Assembly (NCBI GenBank): GCA_028285465.1
Contig: JANQPD010000003.1
Span: 1 to 64,000, forward strand
DNA: 64,000 nt
Reading direction: 5' to 3'
Source: Owenweeksia sp.
GTDB lineage: Bacteria; Bacteroidota; Bacteroidia; Flavobacteriales; Schleiferiaceae
Below the pieces are notes generated by a model, which saw nothing but the letters and a program-made list of their open reading frames with translations, searched no databases and had not been told where the DNA came from. A program made the translations under genes and the position numbers. Of this stretch, positions 28,078 to 38,094 are shown one piece after another; within the stretch, counting starts at the first letter, position 1, and each line of letters begins with the position of its first letter.

Positions 28078-29613
28078 ATGAAATTTGACCTCCTAAATTC
28101 ATTCTTAAGCTGGAAGATGAAAAAACGCTTTCATCAAATTGAGCTATTTATGAAGTACCCGGGAGAGGTGCAGCAAGAGCTCTTTTTTGACCTGCTGAGC
28201 AAAGCCAAAAATACAGAATGGGGTAAGAAGTACGACTTCAAAAGCATTCAATCTTTTACCGAATTTCAGCAACGTGTACCCTTACACTTTTATGAAGACA
28301 TCGAATCTGATGTGGAACGCCTGCGCAAGGGCGAGCAAAACATCATGTGGCCTACCGACATATTGTGGTTTGCCAAATCTAGCGGAACAACCGGTAGCAA
28401 GAGCAAATTCATTCCTATGAGCCAGGAGGCTATTGAAGATTGCCACTTTAAGGGAGGTAAAGACCTCCTGAGCATCTATTGCAACAACAAACCCGAAACC
28501 GCTATTTTTTCCGGGATGAGCTTACGCCTGGGAGGTACCACTTCGGTGAACAACGTAAACAACAAATCTTTTTATGGCGACTTATCGGCCATTATTATTG
28601 AAAACCTGCCTTTTTGGGTAGAAATGCGCAGCACGCCCAACAACAAGATCTCCCTAATGGATGAGTGGGAAGAAAAAATTGAGGCGATTGCCAACACCAC
28701 CATTAAGGAAGATGTAAGCAGCCTGGCCGGGGTACCCAGCTGGATGTTAGTGCTGGCAAAAAAAGTACTGGAAAAAACCGGCAAACGCAACCTCCATGAA
28801 GTGTGGCCCAACCTTGAGCTGTATATGCATGGGGGAGTAAACTTTTCGCCTTATCGCCAGCAGTTCGAAGCACTTTTGCCCGACCCAAAATTTAGTTTCC
28901 TGGAAACCTATAATGCCTCTGAAGGCTTCTTCGGCATCCAGGATGTTTCAAGCAGCAGTGCCATGTTGCTTATGCTGGACTACGGCATCTTCTACGAGTT
29001 TATTCCTATGGATTCCTTTGAAGGAACTGCTTCCAAGACCATTTCGCTCAGTGAGGTGGAGGCCGATAAAAATTATGCTGTAGTGATCAGCAGCAATGCC
29101 GGGCTTTGGCGTTACATCATCGGGGATACGGTAAAGTTTACCAGTACCTCTCCCTACCGCATAAAGGTTTCGGGCCGTACCAAACACTTTATTAATGCCT
29201 TTGGGGAAGAGCTCATTATTGAGAACGCAGAAGAAGCGCTAAAGTACGCCTGCCAGGAGCATCAGGCTGTTATTACCGAATATAGCGCGGCTCCTGTGTT
29301 TATGGGTGCCCGGGGCGAAAGCGGGGCTCATGAATGGTTGATCGAGTTTGAAAAGGAACCCAAAAACCTGGGTGCTTTTACCCAAAGCCTGGACCATAAG
29401 TTGAAAGCGCTAAACAGCGACTACGAAGCCAAACGCCATAAAAACATGGCGTTAAACCCACCGCAGGTAAGATTGGCGCGCAAGAATCTCTTTTATGACT
29501 GGCTAAGCGAAAAGGGAAAACTGGGAGGACAGCACAAGGTACCAAGACTGGCCAATAGCCGTTTGTATATGAGCGAATTGCTGGAGCTGAACAAAGCCCT
29601 CAAAGCCTCCTGA
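28078..29613 (+). CDS. GH3 auxin-responsive promoter family (acyl-adenylating-like) protein
   Basis: ILWFAKSSGTTGSKSKFIPMSQEA; LETYNASEGFFGIQD; LWRYIIGDTVKFTSTSPYRIKVSGRTKHFINAFGEELI. Confidence 0.9.
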   Translation: MKFDLLNSFLSWKMKKRFHQIELFMKYPGEVQQELFFDLLSKAKNTEWGKKYDFKSIQSFTEFQQRVPLHFYEDIESDVERLRKGEQNIMWPTDILWFAKSSGTTGSKSKFIPMSQEAIEDCHFKGGKDLLSIYCNNKPETAIFSGMSLRLGGTTSVNNVNNKSFYGDLSAIIIENLPFWVEMRSTPNNKISLMDEWEEKIEAIANTTIKEDVSSLAGVPSWMLVLAKKVLEKTGKRNLHEVWPNLELYMHGGVNFSPYRQQFEALLPDPKFSFLETYNASEGFFGIQDVSSSSAMLLMLDYGIFYEFIPMDSFEGTASKTISLSEVEADKNYAVVISSNAGLWRYIIGDTVKFTSTSPYRIKVSGRTKHFINAFGEELIIENAEEALKYACQEHQAVITEYSAAPVFMGARGESGAHEWLIEFEKEPKNLGAFTQSLDHKLKALNSDYEAKRHKNMALNPPQVRLARKNLFYDWLSEKGKLGGQHKVPRLANSRLYMSELLELNKALKAS

Positions 29614-29616
29614 CAT

Positions 29617-30405
29617 ATGCGCTTTTTACTTTCTCTTTTTCTGCTTCTTTCTTTTCCGGGAGATACCCCCTGGAAACTGACACTTGAGGTAAAGGGCAAA
29701 AACTTCATCGACATGGCTCCCGATCAGTTTGGCAACATATTGGTTATAGAGGGGGATAACCTTCTGAAACTCGATGAAAAGGGAAAAGTGCAAGCTACTT
29801 TCAGCAACCCTTCCCTGGGATCTCCTACAGAAATCAATGCACTGGACGCCCTTAACCCGCTACTTTTCTACCGGGAAGCCAATGTGCTCATTACGCTGGA
29901 CAACCGACTGAACGAAAGTGTTCGTACAAATTTCCTGGAAGAAGGCTTTTACGATGTTACGCTCGTTTGCCCAAGTGATGAAGAGCGTGTTTGGTTGTAT
30001 GACCAGGCGCAGGACAAGCTCTTTCGTTATAACCTGATACAAGGTAAAATTGAAGGGAGAAGCCTCAACATCACGCAACTCAGCGGCTCCGAAAATAAGC
30101 CCATACAATTGGTGAGCACCTTTGAGCATACCTATGTAAACGTACCTGAAGTAGGCATCTTGAGTTTTACCGCTACGGGGGCTTTTGAAAAAGTGATCCC
30201 CTTTAAAGAAGTAGCTTACTTTGACGTAGATCGCCATACCCTCTACTTGCTTAAGAATAATGGAATAGAGCGCTTTGAGATGAAAACAAAGGCAATTGAA
30301 AAACTGATCTTGTCCGATGTGCCTGGCGGGATTGAACGCATTAAGATACGGGGTGAAAGGCTCTATACCCAGGGTGAGAAAAGGTTGGGAGTTTATCAGC
30401 ATTAG
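29617..30405 (+). CDS. Hypothetical exported protein, possible beta-propeller
   Basis: Signal-peptide-like N-terminus; repeated YDQAQDKLFRYNL, DRHTLYLLKNNGIERFEM segments. Confidence 0.6.
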   Translation: MRFLLSLFLLLSFPGDTPWKLTLEVKGKNFIDMAPDQFGNILVIEGDNLLKLDEKGKVQATFSNPSLGSPTEINALDALNPLLFYREANVLITLDNRLNESVRTNFLEEGFYDVTLVCPSDEERVWLYDQAQDKLFRYNLIQGKIEGRSLNITQLSGSENKPIQLVSTFEHTYVNVPEVGILSFTATGAFEKVIPFKEVAYFDVDRHTLYLLKNNGIERFEMKTKAIEKLILSDVPGGIERIKIRGERLYTQGEKRLGVYQH

Positions 30406-30498
30406 GCCAGCCAAATACCTAAAACCTAAGCGCTAAAATGTTAGTTTTGTGCCCTGCGCCTTGTGCCTCGCGCGTTTGGGCCCAATAAATTAAAGCAC

Positions 30499-31113
30499 AT
30501 GCACATAGCCGTTTCCGGGAATATTGGATCAGGAAAGACCACCCTCACCAGTTCATTAGCCAAGCATTATAAATGGACCCCCCAGTTTGAGGACGTGGAA
30601 GACAACCCCTATCTGGATGATTTTTATCGCGAAATGCAACGTTGGTCCTTCAACCTGCAGATCTACTTTTTAAACTCCCGATTCAGGCAGGTAAAAGAAA
30701 TACGCGATAGTGGAAAAGAGGTGATCCAGGACCGCACCATTTACGAAGACGCACACATTTTTGCACCGAACCTGCATGCCATGGGACTTATGCCCAGCCG
30801 CGACTACGAAAACTACCAGACGCTGTTCACCCTGATGGAAAGCCTGGTGCAACCGCCTGACCTTCTGATTTACTTACGGGCCTCTATTCCCACCCTGGTA
30901 GACCAAATCCAAAAGCGTGGCCGTGAATATGAAAACAACATACGCCTGGATTACCTGAACCGCCTGAACGAGCGCTATGAGGCCTGGATCAGCGGCTACG
31001 ACAAAGGGAAGCTGCTCATCATAAATGTAGACGAAAACAAATTTGCCGTAAACCCGGAGCACCTTGGGGAGATCATCAATAAAATAGACGCCGAGTTAAA
31101 CGGCCTCTTTTAA
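30499..31113 (+). CDS. Deoxynucleoside kinase (dNK/dAK type)
   Basis: MHIAVSGNIGSGKTTLTSSLAKHY; VIQDRTIYEDAHIFAPNLH; IQKRGREYENNIRLDYL. ATG at 30499 is the likely start. Confidence 0.9.
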   Translation: MHIAVSGNIGSGKTTLTSSLAKHYKWTPQFEDVEDNPYLDDFYREMQRWSFNLQIYFLNSRFRQVKEIRDSGKEVIQDRTIYEDAHIFAPNLHAMGLMPSRDYENYQTLFTLMESLVQPPDLLIYLRASIPTLVDQIQKRGREYENNIRLDYLNRLNERYEAWISGYDKGKLLIINVDENKFAVNPEHLGEIINKIDAELNGLF

Positions 31114-31369
31114 GGAGCCTGGAGGTATAAAAGCAACCAGGGCTTACAGGCGGCGTTCCGGTTAAGGTTTACATTCGGGATGTATCAGAAATCAAGCCCG
31201 GAGACCAGCCTTGTTTTAGACTCTTCCTGTTTTCCAGGTAGATTTGCTGGGTCACACCCGGAATTATGAACGCAAAGGCAATGCACAGCTGTGGTTCAGT
31301 GACCACCAAGAACAATAAAGCCATTAATGGCCTTGCAAAATATCTGTCTTATCCTGATTTTCAAACGTA

Positions 31370-31630
31370 ATGCCTACCTTTAAACCTACATCTGCTCATT
31401 TGATCATGCCAGCTATTCCCATCCATACGAGATTCCGCAGGGGCCACGATGTTCTTTTATTGAAATTAGACTATTAAAGCCTTGATATTGAAGCCGTGGC
31501 AAGAAGCATGGGTGCTCCTTTTTCGAAGACCTACAAAGGGTGATGGCTCAAATGGGGTGCTCAAAGCCTTGAGGAAGTAAAAAACCCGTTAGACCGTATT
31601 CTAGGAAATTCTCCCTTGAATATTAAAAAT
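31370..31630 (+). pseudogene. Decayed coding remnant, family not identified
   Basis: Stop-interrupted stretches SFDHASYSHPYEIPQGPRCSFIEIRLLKP* and LDIEAVARSMGAPFSKTYKG*WLKWGAQSLEEVKNPLDRILGNSPLNIKNVLT*. Confidence 0.3.
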
Positions 31631-31707
31631 GTATTAACGTAGTTATATACGCAGTGTATTGCGCATTGCTCTATGTACAAATGTTGTAACTAATTAAAAA
31701 GAAGACC

Positions 31708-32370
31708 ATGAGAAAAACAATTGTTGTGTTGACGATAATCATTTCAGTACCCGCTTTTGGACAAAATCATTTTATCGGTCTGCAAGGCGGAATAAACTTG
31801 ACCAACGTTAATTCAACCAACTTCATAAATGGTCATGACCGTAGAACGGGAATTAACAGTGGCCTGACTTACCAGTATCATCTGAATCAAAGATTTAATT
31901 TGGGAATAGACCTGTTGTACTTCCAAAGAGGCTTTACAGTTGATGTTGTGTTTAGAGACGAATTTGGAAATTCCACAGGGGGAAGGGCAACTAGTGAATT
32001 CAACTATGATTATTTGTCATTGCCCTTAAAAGGTGGAATTGTAATCGGGGACAAATTTTCAGGGTTTGCAAACCTTGGAATTGTCCCATCATTACTAGTT
32101 GAAGCAAAAACAATAACACCAGCTATGGAAGGATTTACCCAAAAGACTACCGCCGATGTAACAGACAGGGTTACAAACTTTGACCTAGGCGGATTGGTTG
32201 AAATTGGCGCTGGTTATAAATTAACACCCGATTTTCTCCTGACTGCTACATTTGGATACCAACATAGTTTTACAAGCATTACAAATGACGAGTATTTTTC
32301 AGGCTCAGAAGCTCGACATTATGGAATGGTTTCGTCAATCGGAGTAAAATATGCATGGAAAAAGAAATAA
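31708..32370 (+). CDS. Outer membrane beta-barrel protein (porin family/PorT-like)
   Basis: Signal peptide ending AFGQ, then NHFIGLQGGINLTNVNS and alternating strands ending HYGMVSSIGVKYAWKKK. Confidence 0.78.
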   Translation: MRKTIVVLTIIISVPAFGQNHFIGLQGGINLTNVNSTNFINGHDRRTGINSGLTYQYHLNQRFNLGIDLLYFQRGFTVDVVFRDEFGNSTGGRATSEFNYDYLSLPLKGGIVIGDKFSGFANLGIVPSLLVEAKTITPAMEGFTQKTTADVTDRVTNFDLGGLVEIGAGYKLTPDFLLTATFGYQHSFTSITNDEYFSGSEARHYGMVSSIGVKYAWKKK

Positions 32371-32523
32371 AAGGCCATAACAACGGCTACAACAAATGCA
32401 GACTAACTGCTAAAAATGAAGATATTACAACTAAACAATTTTACGGTAGGCAGACAAGAAAGCGGCTTTGAAATCCCGTAATTGCCATAGCCGGAGCCGT
32501 ATTGCTATATTAAAACCCTTCAC

Positions 32524-33655
32524 ATGCATGAACCTCTCGCCCACGGATTGAGCATATTGTTTATAACTACGCTAATTCTTCAATCTTGTTAAAAAGAGAA
32601 TGCCCGCTTTCAAGCTCTACCTCAAGCAGAGGGCTGGCAAAGGGATCAAAGGTTTGAAGACATTCCTATTCCATTTCAAGGTGTTAGATTAAACCTCTAT
32701 AGTACAGAGACGAAGCTTTACCTGCTTGGACCTAACCGTTTTGACATCATTGACCTAAACGGCAAGCATGAAGGTTCTCGCGTTTTTAATGAAAATCCTG
32801 TGAAGTTTCCAATTAATGCTGAGCTACATTTAGATTACGATGAAAACAGTTCCTCTTTTGCATTTAAAACTAATGATCCGGCAGCCTATTCAATGGCCAG
32901 TGATTTTTTGACTAACCTGGACTCAACAGCAATTAGCATCATTACGCCCTCAACACCAAGAGACCAATTCGGTACCATTATGAATTCAATCACTCCATCT
33001 TTCCTTACCTATCAAGTGATGGTATCAAAATTGCCTTAATAAAGATTAAGGGGAATGGGGAACTTGGTTTTGACTCTCCATTTAGAATAGGTTTAATCTA
33101 ATTCCCTTGGTAGAATTCGATGGAGCAGTCGGAGGAATCGGCACCCCTGTTTCAATTGATGGGAATTCTTCATTCCTACCTCTAGTGGTGTTTTTAAAAT
33201 GGACTCGATGGGAAACTTCCAAAAAGTTTTAAGCGATGGCTTAATAAGGCAAGTTTTTGCCGCTGAAGAGTTCCTCGGTGCTAAAGGAACGAATAGTGAC
33301 TTTTACGTATCAACCGATAATGGCAGCTCCTGGCAGGCTAACACCGGGTTTCCAACCCCTTGGAGGATGCTTATTTTCAAATGATTGGAGATAGCATCGT
33401 GGGCTACAATGAGAATCTGTTTACGCTAAGCTTGTCAAATTACAAGTGGAAGCATCGCCTCTTGGAGATGGACTCACTTACCGACCCGGATATCACTGGT
33501 ATAGCCGAATTTCATGACACCATATTCGTGGCAACACGAAATGGGTTTTTAAAAAATCTAAGCTTCGTTTTTATAATCAACCACAACTGCCTAAAACGTT
33601 TTCACCGAGGGATAAATTCTTCGGTGTATCAGTTATTTAGCTGACCAAAATCTAC
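32524..33655 (+). pseudogene. Decayed lipoprotein gene with beta-propeller/BNR-like segments
   Basis: MHEPLAHGLSILFITTLILQSC*KENARFQALPQ...: in-frame TAA at 32590 right after the lipobox Cys, same frame open to 33039, then further frameshifted pieces (STDNGSSWQANTGFP; EDAYFQMIGDSIVGYNENLFTLSL). Confidence 0.6.
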
Positions 33656-33680
33656 ATTTTTCCGTGCATACCCCTTAGGC

Positions 33681-33968
33681 TTAAAAAGCTATTTGTATCT
33701 GGCCACTAACAGGAGGTGGTTTTGCCTTTTCAAAAGGCTGGTTCAGCCACTCGAAGAAGTTAATTTTCACGAATGCCGCCAGTTGGATAAGTGCCACTTG
33801 TAAGCGGCCCTGGCCTTAAGATGTCGTAGCAGTATAAAGCAAATCAAGGCACTCCATACCTGTATCATCACGGCATTCGAGCTGGTACCTATAAAGGATT
33901 TAATCTTCAGGTTTTGTTTGATGAGCTTGAAAAACATTTCAATCTGCCTGCGTCCCGCTTGGCGCGCC
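33681..33968 (-). pseudogene. IS4-family-like transposase, C-terminal fragment with frameshift
   Basis: Reverse strand RRQIEMFFKLIKQNLKIKSFIGTSSNAVMIQVWSALICFILLRHLKARAAYKWHLSN, then a one-base shift into LAAFVKINFFEWLNQPFEKAKPPPVSGQIQIAF*. Confidence 0.7.
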
Positions 33969-34445
33969 CGCTTCCTGAAAATGGACGATTTAGAAGGACA
34001 ACTTATAACCTCAATTACTAACTATAATGATAGCATTTCCGTCTCCACCTTAGGGAGAGTTTTTGTTAAGTCACAAATAAATTTCCATTTAACCCAAGAA
34101 TAAAAACGAAGCATGGCAACATGTGGCAGCCATTGCATAACCCTTCCAAAAGAAGAGTGTTAGTTAACAAGAAGGCTACCGAGCGCTTCTTTTGTCTTAA
34201 CCATAGAGAATTTACCAAGTAAGATTTAGGACTATTTAACCCAAACAACATGGCGCATTCAGATCCTTAGGTTATCTTTATCAGCAGCGTTGTGAGACCG
34301 ACACAAACGCAATAAGCAATAGCGGTTTACGTGATAAAATGAAAGCCAAAAGAGTAAATAAGCAGCAGGGCAAAACTGAAAAGCCCATCAGCAGAAATCC
34401 GCCACTATTGATACGCGATACTGTCAAACACTACAAAAGAGTATT

Positions 34446-35372
34446 ATGAAAAAAAATAACCTGATCTTGTTGGCACTAAGTGGAATTGTGTTTTTTTCCT
34501 GTACCAAGGATGATCCTGTGGAATCCTCAAATGAGCCTTCTTTGAATATTACTTTTTTAATGGATGCCAATGCAGATAGATTAAACAACTTGGGAGAACC
34601 TGTAAGCGTTCCGAATGGAAACGCAGCACAAGACCCTGACTTTGAAATTTTAGGATTACACTTTGCAGACTTATACCAGGATAAATTTACACCTTATGAC
34701 AATGGCGTTGCACTATTTACAACGCCTACAACGGAAGCAGGGGGCATAGCAGCTATAGATTTTACTCAAGAATTGTTTCTGACCCAGGATAATAACGTCT
34801 TTAGTATTCCATTAAGTCAAGTATCCCCTGGTGTTTACGAGTATTTTAGAAGTTCAATTGGATTTCAGCAGTACGCTATCGAATATAACCTTTCCGGGGC
34901 ATCTTCAAGCCCTAATTGGCCCGCGGGTGTAAGTGACGATGTAGATGTAGAAGGAACAATAGCATCCTTTCTTGGGTACAACACCTACATAAGCCAATAT
35001 ACCATCGTCAATGAGGAGGTAACCGTAAATGCCAATAAATTGCAGGGGTATTTTGGTTTGGAAACACAAGGTGAAGTAGCCGGGTTCCCCGTTAACAGTG
35101 TTACCGAGGGAGATGCTCCTCAAACAACGGTACCAAACCCTATAAGTGATACTTCACCTGTACCAGATGGATCCTGTGTGGTTACCGGGAAGTTCCCAAC
35201 GGCACTGGTAATTCCTGAAAACCCTACCGAAAATATTAATATCCAAGTGGTGATCTCTATTAACAACAGTTTTGAATGGGTAGATGCCAATGGCAACGGA
35301 AAATATGAACCCTTGTTAGGCGAACAAGTAGTGGATATGGGAACACGAGGTGTTTTTCCTTCAATTTTGTAA
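34446..35372 (+). CDS. Hypothetical lipoprotein
   Basis: Lipobox LALSGIVFFSCTKDD; intact 308-aa ORF; no family recognised. Confidence 0.65.
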   Translation: MKKNNLILLALSGIVFFSCTKDDPVESSNEPSLNITFLMDANADRLNNLGEPVSVPNGNAAQDPDFEILGLHFADLYQDKFTPYDNGVALFTTPTTEAGGIAAIDFTQELFLTQDNNVFSIPLSQVSPGVYEYFRSSIGFQQYAIEYNLSGASSSPNWPAGVSDDVDVEGTIASFLGYNTYISQYTIVNEEVTVNANKLQGYFGLETQGEVAGFPVNSVTEGDAPQTTVPNPISDTSPVPDGSCVVTGKFPTALVIPENPTENINIQVVISINNSFEWVDANGNGKYEPLLGEQVVDMGTRGVFPSIL

Positions 35373-35549
35373 AACTTTGGTAGCTTATAAGTTTGGCCCA
35401 TTCAAGTGATTTGTGCATCCCCTTGGGGATAGAACACCGTAGACCCTCTGTTTTCAACTTCAGCTTATGGCCTTCAGACTGATCCTAAGCATCCACTCCA
35501 TAAACTATCCTGAGCGCGCGACACGTAAACTGAACGGATGTGCATATAA

Positions 35550-36470
35550 ATGAAGCACTTTAAGACTATATCGGAATACTGTAAAGGAATCAACATAGGC
35601 CCTCCCAGGCATCCGCATTTTGATATTCGCAGTTTTGAAGAGAATATGAAAACCGTATACAAACAAATGCCACCTTTTAGGCATGAGTTTTATGCTATAG
35701 CCATCAAAGCAGGCGGAGATGGAAAAGCTATGACAGGCGAATTTTCAGACTTTCCTACCGGCACCACGGTATTCTTTAATACGCCCTTTCAGGTGCTCTC
35801 CTGGGATATAGCTCCCAACTGGAAAGGGTACTACCTGATGTTTAGCCAGGATTTTATTGCCCAATCAAACATACTTTCGAAACTCCTGGAGCTATTCCCT
35901 TTTCTCAAAATTGATAAATCCATTCCTTTCACTGTTCCTACATCCGAGATGCGGAATGTGTTGACCATTTTTGAAAGCATTTGGCACGAATACAAGCGTT
36001 CCGAAGGAGATAAATTTCAGGTCATCGAAGCACACGTATATCTTTTGCTCACGTATATCAGAAGGTTCTTTGAGCAACAAGTTGATGCTAAAACAGCTGA
36101 GGTAAGTATGAAAGCCGCAGATTTAAAACTGCTCTCTCGTTACCAAACGCTCATTCAGACGAGCTTCTACCCTAACGCAAAACTCGAGACCTTTTCCAAC
36201 TTACACTCACCAAGTTATTACGCTCAGAAGTTAAGCGTGCACCCCAATCACCTCAATGCCCTGGTCAAAGCAGTTTCAGGGGTCACTGCGTTAAACCACA
36301 TCCACAACCACATTTTATCACTTGCCAAATCCTACTTGGCTCAAACGGATTGGTCTGTAAAGGAAATTGCCTACACACTGCACTTTGACAGCCCGAACCA
36401 CTTCAGCTCCTTTTTCAAGCGCAAGACCAACCTGACTCCCCTCGGCTATAGGGAGCAAGTCAGTCTTTGA
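35550..36470 (+). CDS. AraC-family transcriptional regulator
   Basis: C-terminal HTH pair YYAQKLSVHPNHLNALVKAVSG...WSVKEIAYTLHFDSPNHFSSFFKRKTNLTPLGYR. Confidence 0.92.
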   Translation: MKHFKTISEYCKGINIGPPRHPHFDIRSFEENMKTVYKQMPPFRHEFYAIAIKAGGDGKAMTGEFSDFPTGTTVFFNTPFQVLSWDIAPNWKGYYLMFSQDFIAQSNILSKLLELFPFLKIDKSIPFTVPTSEMRNVLTIFESIWHEYKRSEGDKFQVIEAHVYLLLTYIRRFFEQQVDAKTAEVSMKAADLKLLSRYQTLIQTSFYPNAKLETFSNLHSPSYYAQKLSVHPNHLNALVKAVSGVTALNHIHNHILSLAKSYLAQTDWSVKEIAYTLHFDSPNHFSSFFKRKTNLTPLGYREQVSL

Positions 36471-36547
36471 AATTTATACTCCCCTCTTTGAAATCATAAA
36501 CTACGCACATTTACGCTTCAGCAACTTTGTAGAAAAAATACAAAGCG

Positions 36548-37048
36548 ATGAAGAAAACACTCCTGGGACTTCTCACTCTGCTATCAGTCCACTTAAATGC
36601 GCAACAAGTGATTTCGCCAAAAGACGTTATAGTTAAGCTATTCATATCAACCGATCAGCGGGACTGGACGCAGACTGAAGCGCTTTTCAACGACCGGGTT
36701 ATCCTTGATTACGCAAGCATGAACGGGCACCCCGCGAGGGAATTAACTCCTTCCGATATAATTGAAACCTGGAAAGAAATCTTACCAGGTTTTTCCACCA
36801 CCCACCATCAACTCGGGAATTTCATGTGCCATATCAAAAATGATTCAGCCCATGTATTCTGCTACGGTACTGCAAGTCATTTTCTGGAAGATAAGCAAGG
36901 GAATGTATGGACCGTAGTTGGCTCTTACGACTTTGACCTTACCAGATCCAAGGAGGGATCGTGGAAGATCACTGCCATGAAATTCAATTTCAAATACCAG
37001 GACGGAAACACAGGTCTTCCTGAAAAAGCCCTAAACAACTCAAAGTAG
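36548..37048 (+). CDS. Exported SnoaL/NTF2-like family protein
   Basis: Signal peptide; VIVKLFISTDQRDWTQTEALFNDRVILDYASMNG and WTVVGSYDFDLTRSKEGSWKITAMKF. Confidence 0.75.
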   Translation: MKKTLLGLLTLLSVHLNAQQVISPKDVIVKLFISTDQRDWTQTEALFNDRVILDYASMNGHPARELTPSDIIETWKEILPGFSTTHHQLGNFMCHIKNDSAHVFCYGTASHFLEDKQGNVWTVVGSYDFDLTRSKEGSWKITAMKFNFKYQDGNTGLPEKALNNSK

Positions 37049-37054
37049 ATCATT

Positions 37055-38080
37055 ATGAAAAAAATACTCAGAATAGCCTGCATGGCGGCGCTTACGGCCT
37101 CATGCAGCCAAAACAAATCAAATTCCGCAACAGCCTCGGAAAACAATACTTCAATATCAAATCCATTACATATGAAAAAAGTCCATTTTAATAGTGAGGG
37201 GGCTGCCCTTGCAGGCCATTTATTCCTTCCCCCAAACTTCGATAAATCAAAAAATTATCCGGGTATTGTAGTTTCAGGTAGCTGGACAACCGTAAAGGAG
37301 CAAATGGCAGGCCTCTATGCCAAAAAACTAGCCGAAGAAGGATTCATCACATTGGCTTTTGACTTTAGAAATTACGGGGAGAGTGAAGGCGAACCCCGGT
37401 TTTACGAAAGCCCGGACCTTAAAAAGGCAGATATACAGCATGCCGTTTCCTTTCTTGAAGCACAACCAAACGTTGACAACAATAAGATCGGTGCCTTTGG
37501 CGTTTGTGCCGGAGCAATGTACACCCTTATGGCAGCATCAGAAGATAACCGCATTCAGTCCGTAGTTACTGTGGCTTCCTGGTTGCATGATCCGGAAGCT
37601 GTCAAGTTGTTCTACGGGGGTGAAGAAGGCGTAAGCGAAAAGATTGCAGCAGCCAGGGAAGCAAAGAAAAAGTATGCTGAAAAGGGTGTGGTTGAATACA
37701 TTCCGGCAATTTCAACCGAAGACTCCACAGCCGCTATGTTTGGTCCTTATGACTATTACCTCAATCCTGAACGTGGCGCCATCCCGGAGTGGAGTAATGA
37801 CAAGTTTGCCGTAATGTCGTGGGAAGATTGGCTTACCGCTGATCCTATGCCAACCGCTAAAAACCTGCATAAGCCTACATTGATGGTGCATTCAGATGGA
37901 GCAGTTTTGCCCCAGTATACCAAAACTTATTTTGAGCAAATTGCAACAGGTGATAAGAAACTACATTGGATGGACACGGATCTGGAATCTCCTTACCATC
38001 AGTTCAATTACTATGATCAAGATGCGGAAGTAAATGAATCCGTTGATGAGGCGTCTAAATGGTTTATGGCTAAAATGTAA
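37055..38080 (+). CDS. Alpha/beta hydrolase (dienelactone hydrolase-like), lipoprotein signal
   Basis: ALTASC lipobox; GIVVSGSWTTVKEQMAGLYAKKLAEEGFITLAFDFRNYGES; IGAFGVCAGAMYTL. Confidence 0.85.
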   Translation: MKKILRIACMAALTASCSQNKSNSATASENNTSISNPLHMKKVHFNSEGAALAGHLFLPPNFDKSKNYPGIVVSGSWTTVKEQMAGLYAKKLAEEGFITLAFDFRNYGESEGEPRFYESPDLKKADIQHAVSFLEAQPNVDNNKIGAFGVCAGAMYTLMAASEDNRIQSVVTVASWLHDPEAVKLFYGGEEGVSEKIAAAREAKKKYAEKGVVEYIPAISTEDSTAAMFGPYDYYLNPERGAIPEWSNDKFAVMSWEDWLTADPMPTAKNLHKPTLMVHSDGAVLPQYTKTYFEQIATGDKKLHWMDTDLESPYHQFNYYDQDAEVNESVDEASKWFMAKM

Positions 38081-38094
38081 GGATACCACGCAAC

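Noticed and set aside
32371-32420. Possible integron attC-like sequence (ggccataacaacggctacaacaaatgc)
   Set aside because: The core site does not fit RYYYAAC/GTTRRRY cleanly and no integrase or cassette array is visible.
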